A stretch of DNA of 64,000 nucleotides. Origin: Actinomycetes bacterium. GTDB lineage: Bacteria; Actinomycetota; CALGFH01. Positions 24,960 through 35,094 of the stretch are shown here, in pieces. How positions within the stretch are numbered: position 1 is the first letter of the stretch; each line of letters opens with the position of its first letter. The notes beneath the pieces are model-generated. The model worked only from the letters and a program-made list of their open reading frames with translations, ran no database searches and was not told where the DNA came from. The stretch covers positions 27,760 to 91,759 of the forward strand of contig DASYUT010000048.1 of the NCBI GenBank assembly GCA_036000965.1, written 5' to 3'. Position numbers and translations under genes: made by a program.

Positions 24960-27227
24960 GTGCGGAGCGTGCCCCCGGTGGCCAACGACCTGAGCAACGT
25001 GACCTTGCCCGAGAAGGTGACCTCGCCCGAGGGCGAGGAGTTCGTGCTGGCGGACGAGTCGGCCACCCGCGTCCTGGTCAAGGGCGTCACCGCCGTCCTG
25101 CGGGCCCGGACCGAGCAGCTCTGGTCCACCAAGGAAGGGGACATGTTCCTGTTCGCCGACGCCGAGGGGAACCTCGACCCGGACAAGGCGATCGGCGCCG
25201 GCTTCTACTACAAGGACTGTCGCTTCCTCTCCGACTTCGTGATGAAGGTCGACGGCCGCGACCCGCTGCTGCTGTCGACTTCGGCCGACCGCGCCTACAT
25301 GAGCCACATCGACGTCGCCAACCAGGACCTCTACGAAGGCGACGACGGCGAGGTCACCGCCTTGCAGGGCACGGTCAACATCCGGCGCACCCGGGTCATC
25401 AACGGGCGGCTGTACGAGCGCATCCGCATCCGCAACTACAACGAGACGCCGGTCGACCTGACCGTCGAGCTCTCCTTCGGCACCGACTTCGCCGACATCT
25501 TCGAGGTCCGGGGCCTGAAGCGCACCGTGCGAGGCAAGCTGGCGATACCCAAGGCCGACAAGGGCTCGGCTGTGTTCGCCTACAAGGGCGAGGACGGCGT
25601 CTTCCGCGAGACCCGGATCGCGTTCGAGCTGCCCCCGACCCAGATCGACGTGGAAGGCGACCGGGTGGTCGCCTCCTGGCGGGTGCGTCTGGAGCACGGC
25701 GAGTTCGAGGTCATCCCGATCACCGTCGAGCCCCGGGTGGACGGCGCCCACGCGCCACCCAGGCCGTTCGACAACGCCGTGCAGGACCTGCGCCGCTCCT
25801 ACGAGGCGTGGGAGCGGTCCTGCACCCGCATCTGGACCGACAACGAGCTGTACAACTCCCTGCTCACCCGGGGCATGCGCGACCTGCGGGCGCTGCGCAC
25901 ACCGACCCCGCCCGGCGACATCGTGGCGGCCGGCATCCCCTGGTTCGTGGCCCCCTTCGGACGCGACGCCCTGATGACCTGCCACCAGACCCTGATGCTG
26001 AACCCCGAGCTGACCCAGACCACCCTCAAGGTCCTGGCCGCCTACCAGGCCGACGAGGTGGACGAGTGGCGCGACGCCGAGCCCGGCAAGATCCTGCACG
26101 AGCTGCGCCAGGGGGAGCTGGCCGGCGCCCACATCATCCCGCACACCCCTTACTACGGCTCGATCGACTCCACGCCGCTGTGGCTGCTGCTGTTCGGGAC
26201 CTACTACCGCTGGACGGGCGACCTCGACTTCTGCCGGGAGCTGCTGCCCAACGCCGAGCGGGCCCTGGCCTGGGTCGACCAGTACGGCGACAGGGACGGC
26301 GACGGCTTCCTCGAGTACCAGCGCTCGAGCCCCCGCGGGCTGGCCAACCAGGGCTGGAAGGACTCCCACAACTCGGTCGTGCACCCCGACGGCCGGCTCG
26401 CCGAGCCCCCGATCGCCCTGTCCGAGGTGCAGGCCTACGTCTACCTGGCCAAGTGGCGGGTGGCCGAGGTCTACGACGCGCTCGGCCAGCCCCACCGCGG
26501 GGCGGCCCTGCGCCGGGAGGCGGCCGAGCTGAAGGCCAGGTTCAACGAGCGGTTCTGGGTCGAGGAGGAGGAGTACTTCGCCATGGCCCTGGACGGAGCC
26601 AAGCGGCAGGTGACCACGGTGACCTCCAACCCGGCCCACGGCCTGTACTGCGACATCGTCGACCCCGACAAGGCCGGCGCGATGGCCAGGCGGCTGCTGG
26701 CACCGGACATGTTCTCCGGCTGGGGCATCCGGACCATGTCGAAGTCCGCGCTGGCCTACAACCCGATGAGCTACCACAACGGCTCCATCTGGCCGCACGA
26801 CAACTCCTTCATCGGGGCCGGGCTCAAGCGTTACGGGCATTCCAAGGCGACCAACCGGGTCGCCACCGCCATGTTCGACATGGCGGTCAACGTCGACTAC
26901 ATGCGCCTGCCCGAGCTGTTCTGCGGCTTCACGCGGCGGGCGCCCAACCGGCCGGTGGCCTACCCGGTGGCCTGCGCCCCCCAGGCGTGGGCGGCGGGCG
27001 CCCCGTTCCTGCTCCTGCAGGCGATGCTCGGCATCTCGGCCCGGGCGCCCGAGAACCAGGTGACCATCAACAAGCCGCTGCTGCCCCCCTGGCTCAACAT
27101 GGTCGAGCTGCACAACCTGCGGGTGGGCCAGTCGACGATCTCGGTCGTCTTCCGCCGCCAGGGCGAGACGACCGGCTTCTCCCTGCTGGAGAAGGAGGGC
27201 AACGTCCGGGTGCTCATGGAGGAGTGA
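24960..27227 (+). CDS. amylo-alpha-1,6-glucosidase / glycogen-debranching-type enzyme
   Basis: A 755-residue protein with an N-terminal glycogen-debranching beta domain (residues ~25-265: FVLADESATRVLVKG, GFYYKDCRFLSDF, RIRIRNYNETPVDL) followed by an (alpha/alpha)6 barrel (~290-690: AAGIPWFVAPFGRDALMTC, IIPHTPYYGSIDSTPLWLLL, NQGWKDSHNSV, SIWPHDNSFIGAGL). Such cytosolic enzymes hydrolyse alpha-1,6 branches or related oligosaccharides. GTG 24960 is the first plausible start; other GTGs follow within nine residues. It is an insert in the otherwise conserved thrB-rho interval and shows the same codon style as its neighbours, so it is not obviously recent. Confidence 0.87.
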   Translation: MRSVPPVANDLSNVTLPEKVTSPEGEEFVLADESATRVLVKGVTAVLRARTEQLWSTKEGDMFLFADAEGNLDPDKAIGAGFYYKDCRFLSDFVMKVDGRDPLLLSTSADRAYMSHIDVANQDLYEGDDGEVTALQGTVNIRRTRVINGRLYERIRIRNYNETPVDLTVELSFGTDFADIFEVRGLKRTVRGKLAIPKADKGSAVFAYKGEDGVFRETRIAFELPPTQIDVEGDRVVASWRVRLEHGEFEVIPITVEPRVDGAHAPPRPFDNAVQDLRRSYEAWERSCTRIWTDNELYNSLLTRGMRDLRALRTPTPPGDIVAAGIPWFVAPFGRDALMTCHQTLMLNPELTQTTLKVLAAYQADEVDEWRDAEPGKILHELRQGELAGAHIIPHTPYYGSIDSTPLWLLLFGTYYRWTGDLDFCRELLPNAERALAWVDQYGDRDGDGFLEYQRSSPRGLANQGWKDSHNSVVHPDGRLAEPPIALSEVQAYVYLAKWRVAEVYDALGQPHRGAALRREAAELKARFNERFWVEEEEYFAMALDGAKRQVTTVTSNPAHGLYCDIVDPDKAGAMARRLLAPDMFSGWGIRTMSKSALAYNPMSYHNGSIWPHDNSFIGAGLKRYGHSKATNRVATAMFDMAVNVDYMRLPELFCGFTRRAPNRPVAYPVACAPQAWAAGAPFLLLQAMLGISARAPENQVTINKPLLPPWLNMVELHNLRVGQSTISVVFRRQGETTGFSLLEKEGNVRVLMEE

Positions 27228-27295
27228 CCAGGGCCCGGCCCTGCGTGCGGGGGGGCGATCAAGGGTCCGGCCGTGGTGAGGAGGAGTGACCAGGG
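27218..27295 (+). repeat. 16-bp direct repeat around the end of the debranching-enzyme gene
   Basis: GGAGGAGTGACCAGGG occurs at 27218-27233, containing the stop codon, and again at 27280-27295, 62 bp apart. Confidence 0.85.
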
Positions 27296-27317
27296 GACCC
27301 GCCCCGCGTTGAGACTG

Positions 27318-27347
27318 TTGCGCGGGGCAGCCTTCGGCCCCTACAAT
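27318..27347 (+). promoter_or_regulatory. sigma-70-like promoter for rho
   Basis: TTGCGC at 27318-27323, an 18-bp spacer and TACAAT at 27342-27347 make the best -35/-10 pair in the interval. Transcription would start near 27354, leaving a leader of about 480 bases before rho. Confidence 0.5.
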
Positions 27348-27353
27348 GCGAGA

Positions 27354-27836
27354 GGTCTCCGTCGCTGGCCATTTCGGTCGACGCCCCCGCCACCCTGTCT
27401 CATCGCTACGAGCGAACCCTGTAGCCGCAAGCGCAGATCGTCTTTGCGATAGTCGGGAATGCCCGGCAGGGTAGTCACTGTTCCTGGGGGTGGACGTCCA
27501 GCCGGCCAGCGGCGACAGATTGCCAGTTCCTAATCGAATGAGCTGCCGAGCTCGCGTGATTCCACATCTCGGCGGAGGTTGCTCTTCGGCTGAGGGTGTC
27601 TCCGGCACGACGGTAGACGACACTTCGCAATGTTGCGCGGGGCTCCGTGCTGGCTGAGCTGGAGCCTGGGTGGCAGGAACAGGAGCAGACGCGGGATCTT
27701 CCTCCAGGGTGCCCCTCCGCGGCACCGAGTCCTCCAGCTGCCTCGACCAATCGACTCGACGACACGGGCGGCGTGCGCCCGAAGCATCACAGCGGGCGGC
27801 GCGCGGTCGCCCACGAATGACCACAGGAAGGTGAAG
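27354..27836 (+). other. long untranslated leader of rho
   Basis: About 480 bp with no recognisable gene separate the likely promoter from the rho ATG. Rho genes are often autoregulated by termination in their leader, and the length fits that, but I cannot show a rut site or hairpin series. A frame open from 27630 into rho looks unconstrained. Confidence 0.4.
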
Positions 27837-29864
27837 ATGGCAACCACCGAACGAGACGTCCTCCAGGGAAAGGTGCTGCCCGAGCTGCAGGCGATCGCCT
27901 CGTCGATGGGAGTCCAGGGCTACCAGCGACTCCGCAAGGCCGACCTCATCGGTGCAATCGTCGCCAAGGCCCAGGGCGTCGAGTTCGTGCCGTCCACCCG
28001 CCCGTCGACCCGGTCCCGGCGTGGCACGGAGGCCGAGCCGACGCTGACCGAGGCGGCAGCTACCGCCCAGCCCACGCTGCCCGAAGCGGCAGGGCGCCCG
28101 GCCGAACCGGGCGCCGGCGACGGCGGCCAGCGGCGGAGAGCAGCCAGGCGCGGGCGGGGCGGGGACGCCGAGCAGGCGCTGGGCCCGGCCGCCAACGGCG
28201 AGGCCGGCCCGGCCGGCGACACGGCCCCTGAGGTGACCCCGGCCATGGCGGCCAGCCCGAACGGCAGCACGACGGCTGCCTCGCCGCCCGCCCAGGACGC
28301 CGGCGACCGGCAGTCGACCGTGAACGACCCGGCCTCGCGCGTGAACGACCCGGCCTCGCGCGAAGCGAGCGACCCGGCCGAGGCCCAGCCCGGTGGGCAG
28401 ACCCAGGGCCAGGCGTCCGAGACGCGGTCCGGGTCCGCCGACGGCCAGCAGGCCGGCGGCGGGGCCCAGGGCCAGCAGAGCCAGGGCCAGCAGAGCCAGG
28501 GCCAGAGCCAGCAGAGCCAGGGCCAGCCCGACGGCCAGGGCAGGGGCGAGGGCCCCCGCCGGGACTGGAACGCCAACCAGGGTCAGGGCGGCAACCGCTG
28601 GGACCAGAGCCAGCAGCAGGGCGGCGGCCGGCGGAGCCGCAACCGCAACAGGAACCGCAACCGCAGCCGCCAGTTCCCCGACCAGGGCGGCGTGGCGGTC
28701 ATGGAGCGGCCCGACTTCCGGGGCGCCCAGGGCGGCGACGACCGCCCCGAGGTCGTCCGCACCGGCACCCTCGACATCCGCTCCCAGGACGGCTACGGCT
28801 TCCTGCGGGTCGGCAGCTACCTGCCCGGACCCGAGGACGTCTACGTGCCGCTGTCGATGATCCGCCGGCTCGGCCTGCGCCGGGGCGACGAGATCGAGGG
28901 CACGGTCAAGCTACCGCGCGACTCCGAGAAGTACGCGGCCCTGTCCCGGGTGGACAAGGTCAACGGCATGGACCCCGAGGAGGCCCGCAACCGCACGGAC
29001 TTCAAGGACCTGACCCCGCTCTACCCGCAGGAGCGGCTGCGCCTGGAGCACAACCCGACCGAGATCTCGACCCGCGTCATGGACCTGATGTGCCCGATCG
29101 GCAAGGGCCAGCGCGGCCTGATCGTCTCGCCGCCCAAGGCGGGCAAGACGATGCTCATGAAGCAGATCGCCAACGCGATCACCGACAACAACCCCGAGTG
29201 CGTCCTGATCATCCTCCTGGTCGACGAGCGGCCGGAGGAGGTCACCGACATGCAGCGCTCGACCAAGGCGCGGGTCATCTACTCGACCTTCGACCGTCCG
29301 AGCGAGGACCACTGCCAGGTGTCGGAGCTGACCATCGAGCGGGCCAAGCGGCTCGTCGAGTACGGCCAGGACGTGGTGATCCTGCTCGACGGGATCACGC
29401 GCCTGTCCCGCGCCTACAACCTGGCCACCCCGGCCAGCGGCAAGATCCTCTCCGGTGGCGTGGACTCCTCCGCCCTCTACCCGCCCAAGCGGTTCTTCGG
29501 CGCGGCCCGCAACCTGGAGGACGGCGGCTCGCTGACGATCCTGGCCACCGCGCTGGTCGACACCGGCTCGCGCATGGACGAGGTCATCTTCGAGGAGTTC
29601 AAGGGCACCGGGAACATGGAGGTGCGGCTGGACCGCAAGCTCTCCGAGCGGCGCATCTTCCCTGCCCTGGATGTCGACGCCTCCTCCACCCGCAAGGAGG
29701 AGCTGCTGCTCACCGAGGAGGAGCTGGTGGTGGCGTGGAAGCTCCGCCGCGTGCTCGGCGCCCTCGACCCGGCCCAGGCCCTCGAGCTGGTGGTCGACAA
29801 GATGCGGGCGAGCAAGAGCAACGCGGAGTTTCTGCGGGTGATCCAGCGGGCGAACATCAACTAA
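27837..29864 (+). CDS. rho: transcription termination factor Rho with large disordered insert
   Basis: A 675-residue ATP-dependent RNA helicase that ends transcription; E. coli Rho has 419 residues. After a short N-terminal helical domain ([20 protein letters not shown]) comes a ~220-residue low-complexity insert rich in Gly, Gln, Asn, Arg and Ser (repeats such as [20 protein letters not shown] and [10 protein letters not shown]). The RNA-binding cold-shock-like domain ([20 protein letters not shown]) and the ATPase follow: Walker [11 protein letters not shown] near 431 and [13 protein letters not shown]. Such inserts are common in high-GC Actinobacteria and aid RNA binding. ATG 27837 has AGGAAGGTGA upstream. 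Confidence 0.97.
   Translation: MATTERDVLQGKVLPELQAIASSMGVQGYQRLRKADLIGAIVAKAQGVEFVPSTRPSTRSRRGTEAEPTLTEAAATAQPTLPEAAGRPAEPGAGDGGQRRRAARRGRGGDAEQALGPAANGEAGPAGDTAPEVTPAMAASPNGSTTAASPPAQDAGDRQSTVNDPASRVNDPASREASDPAEAQPGGQTQGQASETRSGSADGQQAGGGAQGQQSQGQQSQGQSQQSQGQPDGQGRGEGPRRDWNANQGQGGNRWDQSQQQGGGRRSRNRNRNRNRSRQFPDQGGVAVMERPDFRGAQGGDDRPEVVRTGTLDIRSQDGYGFLRVGSYLPGPEDVYVPLSMIRRLGLRRGDEIEGTVKLPRDSEKYAALSRVDKVNGMDPEEARNRTDFKDLTPLYPQERLRLEHNPTEISTRVMDLMCPIGKGQRGLIVSPPKAGKTMLMKQIANAITDNNPECVLIILLVDERPEEVTDMQRSTKARVIYSTFDRPSEDHCQVSELTIERAKRLVEYGQDVVILLDGITRLSRAYNLATPASGKILSGGVDSSALYPPKRFFGAARNLEDGGSLTILATALVDTGSRMDEVIFEEFKGTGNMEVRLDRKLSERRIFPALDVDASSTRKEELLLTEEELVVAWKLRRVLGALDPAQALELVVDKMRASKSNAEFLRVIQRANIN
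28319..28530 (+). repeat. in-frame repeats inside the rho insert
   Basis: The 21-bp unit GTGAACGACCCGGCCTCGCG(C) is repeated twice from 28319, and a CAGGGCCAGCAGAGC-type 15- to 18-bp unit repeats several times in about 28466-28525. Both keep the reading frame and lengthen the disordered part of Rho. Confidence 0.8.
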
Positions 29865-30083
29865 CCCCCCGCACCGGTCAGGGTGCCTGCGCTGTGGTCA
29901 GGCGGGTGCCGGAATGCGCGGGCCGGGGCCGGCGTTGTACCCGGCGTGCGTGCCAAGGCCGCTGCATCCGGGTGGTGTAGGATCGACCGGTTCGCCTCGG
30001 AGGCCGTCCGCCGTTCGGCAGGGGTTGCAGCCATGCAACGCGCACGAGGACCCGAGGTTTCTTTTGCAAGGAGCGCCAACACC

Positions 30084-30311
30084 ATGAAGCAGGGCATCCA
30101 CCCTGAGTACAAGGTCACGACCGTGCACTGCTCGTGCGGCGAGACCTTCCAGACCCGCTCCACATCCACAGTCTCCGACCTGCGGGTCGACCTCTGCTCG
30201 AAGTGCCACCCCTTCTACACGGGCAAGCAGAAGCTGGTCGACGCCGGTGGCCGGGTGGAGCGGTTCGAGCGCCGCTACGGCAAGCGCAAGACCCCCGAGA
30301 CGCGGGCCTGA
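30084..30311 (+). CDS. rpmE: 50S ribosomal protein L31 (zinc-binding type)
   Basis: A 75-residue ribosomal protein. [24 protein letters not shown] is the L31 N-terminus; the cysteines in HCSCG and [14 protein letters not shown] mark the zinc-binding (C+) form rather than the zinc-free paralogue made under zinc starvation. ATG 30084 has AAGGAG eleven bases upstream. A TAGGAT box at 29978-29983 may be its promoter. The position between rho and prfA is the standard actinobacterial order. Confidence 0.95.
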   Translation: MKQGIHPEYKVTTVHCSCGETFQTRSTSTVSDLRVDLCSKCHPFYTGKQKLVDAGGRVERFERRYGKRKTPETRA

Positions 30312-30339
30312 GGCCCGCGCCGGGAAGCGGAGCGCGGCA

Positions 30340-31359
30340 ATGGCCGACGAGGCCGTGAGCGGCCAGCCGGTCTACTACGGCGGCCAGGCGGTCCTGGAGG
30401 GCGTGATGATGCGCGGCCAGGACGCCTGGTCGGTCGCGGTGCGCCGTCCCCAGGGCGAGATCTACCTCGAGCGGCGGCAGCTCTCGCCCCTGGCCAAGCG
30501 GGTGCGGCTGTTCCGGCTGCCGTTCTTCCGGGGAATCGGGGTGCTGGCCGACTCGCTGGCGATCGGCGTGCGCGCCCTGGCCATCTCCGGCAACCAGGCC
30601 CTGGGCGAGGACGAGCAGCTCACCGACAAGCAGATGAACTGGTCGCTCGCGGTCGGCGCGGTGTTCTTCTCGTTCGTGTTCATCCTGCTGCCCGCGTTCG
30701 GCACCAACTGGCTCTCCCACCGGGTGCCCGACAACCTGGTCTTCAACCTGATCGAGGGGCTGGCTCGGCTGGCCTTCTTCCTCGGCTACATCCTGTTGAT
30801 CTCCCGGTTCCGGGACATCCGGCGGGTGTTCGAGTACCACGGGGCCGAGCACAAGGCGATCCACTGCTACGAGGCTGACCTGCCGCTCGACCCCGACAAC
30901 GTGGACCGCTTCCCGACCCTGCACGTCCGCTGCGGCACGAACTTCCTGCTCATCCTGTTCGTGGTCACGCTCGTGCTGTTCACCGTCGGGTTCTCCCTGG
31001 CCGGCCGGCCGCCGCTGCTGGTCCGCGTCCCCCTCCAGCTGCTGGCCGTCCCGGTGATCGTGGGCATCGCCTACGAGGGCATCCGGCTGGGGGCCGGGCG
31101 CGAGCGCTCGTCGCTGGTCCGGGCGATCATGAAGCCGGGCCTGTGGCTGCAGATGCTGACCACCAAACCGCCCTCGCGGGACCAGATCGAGGTCGCCATC
31201 CGCGCCCTCGAGCAGGTGCTGCCCCCGGCCGAGCGGGACAAGATCCCACTCCTGCCCTCGCCCGTGGTGCACGCGACGCCAGCACCGGAGACGACCCCCG
31301 AGCCGGTCCCGGGGGCGAGCCCGAGCCCTCCGGTGGATCGGCTGCCGGGCGGCCGGTAG
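30340..31359 (+). CDS. DUF1385 membrane protein
   Basis: A 339-residue membrane protein of the DUF1385 family. The conserved N-terminus VYYGGQAVLEGVMMRGQDAW, the central FRDIRRVFEYHGAEHKAIHC and YEADLPL, and RCGTNFLLILFVV identify it. About four hydrophobic helices lie at ~105-130, 140-160, 210-230 and 240-265, with cytosolic N- and C-terminal parts; the last ~40 residues are proline-rich. The conserved His/Glu cluster suggests metal binding but no activity is established for the family. It is often found next to rpmE and prfA, as here. Start ATG 30340. Confidence 0.87.
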   Translation: MADEAVSGQPVYYGGQAVLEGVMMRGQDAWSVAVRRPQGEIYLERRQLSPLAKRVRLFRLPFFRGIGVLADSLAIGVRALAISGNQALGEDEQLTDKQMNWSLAVGAVFFSFVFILLPAFGTNWLSHRVPDNLVFNLIEGLARLAFFLGYILLISRFRDIRRVFEYHGAEHKAIHCYEADLPLDPDNVDRFPTLHVRCGTNFLLILFVVTLVLFTVGFSLAGRPPLLVRVPLQLLAVPVIVGIAYEGIRLGAGRERSSLVRAIMKPGLWLQMLTTKPPSRDQIEVAIRALEQVLPPAERDKIPLLPSPVVHATPAPETTPEPVPGASPSPPVDRLPGGR

Positions 31360-31431
31360 CGGCGCTGGCGCCCCGACCCGGACCACCCGGCGTGGCCCTG
31401 AGGCCACCTCGAGAGGGAGAGAAGGCAGCAC

Positions 31432-32505
<1,074 letters not shown>

Positions 32506-32518
32506 GCGGGCCGGGCGC

Positions 32519-32548
32519 AGGGATCGTCTCGCCAGGGATCGTCTCGCG
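32519..32548 (+). repeat. 15-bp tandem duplication between prfA and prmC
   Basis: AGGGATCGTCTCGCC at 32519-32533 and AGGGATCGTCTCGCG at 32534-32548, differing only at the last base. Confidence 0.85.
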
Positions 32549-32566
32549 CGGGCAGGAGGGGCGCCG

Positions 32567-33433
32567 ATGACCGCCCGGGCCGAGCAGGCGCCGGCCGTCC
32601 GCGACCTGCTCGCGGCGGTCACCCGCGAGCTGGCCGGGGCCGGCTGCGTGTCGGCCCGGGCCGAGGCGCGCTGGCTGGTCGGGGAGGCGCTCGGCCTGGA
32701 CCGGCCGGAGCTGGCCGGTCGGGGAACGGCGGTGCCCGGGCCGGCACGCGAGCGGCTGGCCGCGATGGTGGCGCGCCGGGTGTCCGGGGAGCCGCTGCAG
32801 TACGTCGTCGGCTGGGCTCCGTTCGGAGGCCTGCGGCTCGAGGTCGGCCCGGACGTGTTCGTGCCCCGTCCCGAGACCGAGGGGCTGGCCGAGCGGGCGG
32901 CCAGGCTGCTGCGGGCGGGGCCCGCTCCGCGCGTGGCAGTCGACCTGTGCACCGGGTCGGGCGCGGTCGCGTGCTTCCTCGCTCACGCGGTGCCCGGAGC
33001 CCGGGTCGTGGCCACCGAGCTGGACCCCGGCGCGCTCGCCTGGGCCCGGCGCAACACCGGCCGCCACGGCGTCGAGTTGCTCGAGGGGGACCTCGACGGG
33101 CCCCTCCCGCCCGAGCTGGCCGGCCAGGTGCGGGTCATGACCGCCAACGTGCCCTACGTGCCGACCGCGGCCATCGACCTGCTCCCGCGCGACGTGCGCG
33201 AGCACGAGCCGCGACTGGCCCTGGACGGCGGCCCCGACGGCCTGGACGTGCTGCGGGCGGTGGCGGCGCGAGCGCCGCGCTGGCTCGCCGGTGGTGGGCG
33301 GCTGTTCTGCGAGATCGGCGACGACCAGGGCGGGACCGCCGTGCGTGTGCTCGAGGAGTCCGGCTTCCGGGAGGTCGGCGTCCACCCCGACCTGGTCGGT
33401 CGGGACCGCGTGATCGAAGGGAGGCGACCGTGA
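32567..33433 (+). CDS. prmC: release-factor N5-glutamine methyltransferase, NVPY variant
   Basis: A 288-residue SAM-dependent methyltransferase. The N-terminal helical domain (~1-85) that docks release factor is followed by VFVPRPETEGLAERAARLL and the SAM loop VAVDLCTGSGAVACFLAHA (123-141). The catalytic NPPY motif that holds the target glutamine amide reads NVPY at 194-197 (MTANVPYVPT), a change of the first proline. Related actinobacterial proteins also depart from NPPY, so activity is likely but not certain. Its stop overlaps the next start (GTGA). Confidence 0.88.
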   Translation: MTARAEQAPAVRDLLAAVTRELAGAGCVSARAEARWLVGEALGLDRPELAGRGTAVPGPARERLAAMVARRVSGEPLQYVVGWAPFGGLRLEVGPDVFVPRPETEGLAERAARLLRAGPAPRVAVDLCTGSGAVACFLAHAVPGARVVATELDPGALAWARRNTGRHGVELLEGDLDGPLPPELAGQVRVMTANVPYVPTAAIDLLPRDVREHEPRLALDGGPDGLDVLRAVAARAPRWLAGGGRLFCEIGDDQGGTAVRVLEESGFREVGVHPDLVGRDRVIEGRRP

Positions 33434-34236
33434 CCGGCGAGGACGGGCGCGCCGCCGCCGAGGACGGGCGCGCCACCGGCGAGGACGGGCGCGCCACCGG
33501 CGAGGACGGACGAGCCACTCGCGAGGGCCAGGGCGCCACCGGCGAGGTGGAGCGCGACGACCCCCTGGCCGACGAGCCACGGGTGGTCCGGGTGACCGAC
33601 GACGAGAGCCTGTGGGACGGGCTGCTCGAGGTCGGCGGGCAGGTCATCGCCCGCGGCGGCCTCGTCGTGGTCCCGACCGACACCCTGTACGGGGTCGGCT
33701 GCGACCCGTTCAACCCCTCGGCCGTGGACGCGCTGTTCCGGGCCAAGGGCCGTGGCCGCGACCTGCCCCTGCCCGTGCTCGTGCACGGCTGGCGCCAGGC
33801 GGTCGGGCTCGTGGACGAGGTGACCGAGCAGGCCAAGGCGCTGATCGCGGCCTGGTGGCCCGGCCCCCTGTCGATCGTGCTGCGCGAGGCACCCGGGATC
33901 GGCTGGGACCTCGGCTACAGCCGGGGGACCTTGCTGGTGCGCATGCCCAAGCAGACGTTCACGCTCGCCCTGATCCAGCGGACCGGCCCGCTCGCGGTGT
34001 CGAGCGCCAACCGCTCGGGCATGCCCACGCCTGACAGCATGCCGGGCATCGTCGAGCAGCTTGGCGACGAGGTCGGCGTGTTCTTCGACGCCGGCCCGGC
34101 CGGCGGCGGCCCGGCATCGACGATCGTGGACCTGACCGGGCCCCTGCCGCGGCTGCTGCGTCGGGGCGCGATCCCCGACGAGGAGATCCAGCGCGTCCTC
34201 GACGAGCCGCTCGTCGACGCCACGAAGTCGAGCTGA
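33430..34236 (+). CDS. threonylcarbamoyl-AMP synthase (Sua5/YciO/YrdC)
   Basis: A 268-residue Sua5/YrdC-domain protein that makes threonylcarbamoyl-adenylate for the t6A base of tRNAs. The YrdC domain (~70-250) has GGLVVVPTDTLYGVGCDPFN, the substrate-binding SIVLREAPG region and LAVSSANRSGMPTP. The first ~45 residues are a charged four-copy repeat (GEDGRAT-like) not part of the domain. GTG 33430 overlaps the prmC stop and has GGGAGG before it; a later start would remove the repeat but I see no better ribosome-binding site. Neighbourhood matches the Mycobacterium order. Confidence 0.92.
   Translation: MTGEDGRAAAEDGRATGEDGRATGEDGRATREGQGATGEVERDDPLADEPRVVRVTDDESLWDGLLEVGGQVIARGGLVVVPTDTLYGVGCDPFNPSAVDALFRAKGRGRDLPLPVLVHGWRQAVGLVDEVTEQAKALIAAWWPGPLSIVLREAPGIGWDLGYSRGTLLVRMPKQTFTLALIQRTGPLAVSSANRSGMPTPDSMPGIVEQLGDEVGVFFDAGPAGGGPASTIVDLTGPLPRLLRRGAIPDEEIQRVLDEPLVDATKSS
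33439..33522 (+). repeat. 21-bp coding tandem repeat, four copies
   Basis: The unit GAGGACGGGCGCGCCACCGG(C) occurs at 33439-33459, 33460-33480, 33481-33501 and, more diverged, 33502-33522. It encodes EDGRATG-like heptads at the N-terminus of the Sua5-like protein. Confidence 0.9.
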
Positions 34237-34248
34237 GGGTGTCACCAT

Positions 34249-34288
34249 TGGAGAACAGGCAGGCCGACTGGAGAACAGCCAGGCCGAC
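34249..34288 (+). repeat. 20-bp tandem duplication after the Sua5-like gene
   Basis: TGGAGAACAGGCAGGCCGAC at 34249-34268 is followed directly by a copy with one base changed (34269-34288). Confidence 0.9.
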
Positions 34289-34341
34289 GCACACGTGATC
34301 TGGGGGGTGTAGGTCTGGGCTATCCACGGCGACTTCCGGGC

Positions 34342-34893
34342 ATGCTGGACGAGCCCGAGCTCAGTATCCTCTTCGTCTGCACCGGGAACATCTGCCGGTC
34401 GCCGATCGCCGAGGCGGTCGCCTGGCGGGAGCTGGCCCGCTACCCCGACGCGGCGGTGCAGTTCAGCTCGGCCGGCAGCCACGCGCTCGAGGGCAACCCG
34501 GCCACCAGCCGGACGGTGGCCGCGGCGGCCGCGCTCGGCGCCGACCTCGAATGGCACCGCGCCCGCGAGCTCACCCGGCGCCGGGTCCAGGACGCCGACC
34601 TCGTGCTGTGCATGGCGCAGGAGCACCTCGGGTATGTGGCCGCCTACGACCGCTCCGCGGCCGACCGGACGTTCCTGCTCGCCAGCTGGGCTCGTGCCCT
34701 GGCCCGGGTCGACCGCATGGCCGCCACCTCCGAGGAGCTGCTGGCCATGGTGGCCAAGGAGGTCGCCGAGGAGCCGGGCGACGAGATCGACGACCCGATC
34801 GGGCTCACCGACGAGGCGTACGCGCTGTGCGCCCAGCGCCTGGAGGAGCTTGTCCCAGGGGTGGTCCGCGGACTCGCCCGGGTTACCTCCTAG
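34342..34893 (+). CDS. low-molecular-weight protein-tyrosine phosphatase
   Basis: A 183-residue phosphatase of the LMW-PTP/arsenate-reductase fold. The P-loop FVCTGNICRSPIAEA contains the C13-X5-R19 catalytic site; SAGSHALEGNPA follows as usual and the general-acid aspartate is expected in EIDDPIGLTDEAY near 160. It dephosphorylates tyrosine or low-molecular substrates in the cytosol. ATG 34342 gives the P-loop at the normal distance. The Sua5-phosphatase-glyA order is common in Actinobacteria and may reflect cell-envelope or translation-linked regulation. Confidence 0.92.
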   Translation: MLDEPELSILFVCTGNICRSPIAEAVAWRELARYPDAAVQFSSAGSHALEGNPATSRTVAAAAALGADLEWHRARELTRRRVQDADLVLCMAQEHLGYVAAYDRSAADRTFLLASWARALARVDRMAATSEELLAMVAKEVAEEPGDEIDDPIGLTDEAYALCAQRLEELVPGVVRGLARVTS

Positions 34894-34906
34894 GCGGTGG
34901 CGCAGC

Positions 34907-34965
34907 AGTCCTGCACGTAGCTCGACGCTGCGACCAGGGCTGCGACCAGGAAAGGACTTGCGAGG
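34907..34965 (+). repeat. dispersed intergenic repeat, copy 2, with internal duplications
   Basis: This copy begins AGTCCTGCACGTAGCTCGAC and ends AAGGACTTGCGAGG, matching 21007-21051. It contains a 12-bp tandem duplication (GCTGCGACCAGG at 34927-34938 and 34939-34950), and a 10-bp one follows (GAGGCCACAG at 34962-34971 and 34972-34981). It lies in the phosphatase-glyA spacer. Confidence 0.6.
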
Positions 34966-35094
34966 CCACAGGAGGCCACAGGCAAGACCTCGGGTGCCCT
35001 GCTTGGGCTTCGGGGTGACCCCCGAGGCTTTCCGGGTGCGTGATAGCCTCGATCGGTCTTGCACCGGGTGACGATGGGGGAAAGGGATCCAGCG

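Noticed and set aside
21000..27500. Very long open frames on the minus strand opposite hom, thrC, thrB and the debranching-enzyme gene
   Set aside because: They mirror real genes in GC-rich DNA, have skewed His/Gly/Val/Arg composition and no domain; the opposite strand encodes clear conserved enzymes.
34237..34341. Small gene between the Sua5-like gene and the phosphatase
   Set aside because: The only structure is a 20-bp tandem duplication; no start with a ribosome-binding site gives a plausible protein.
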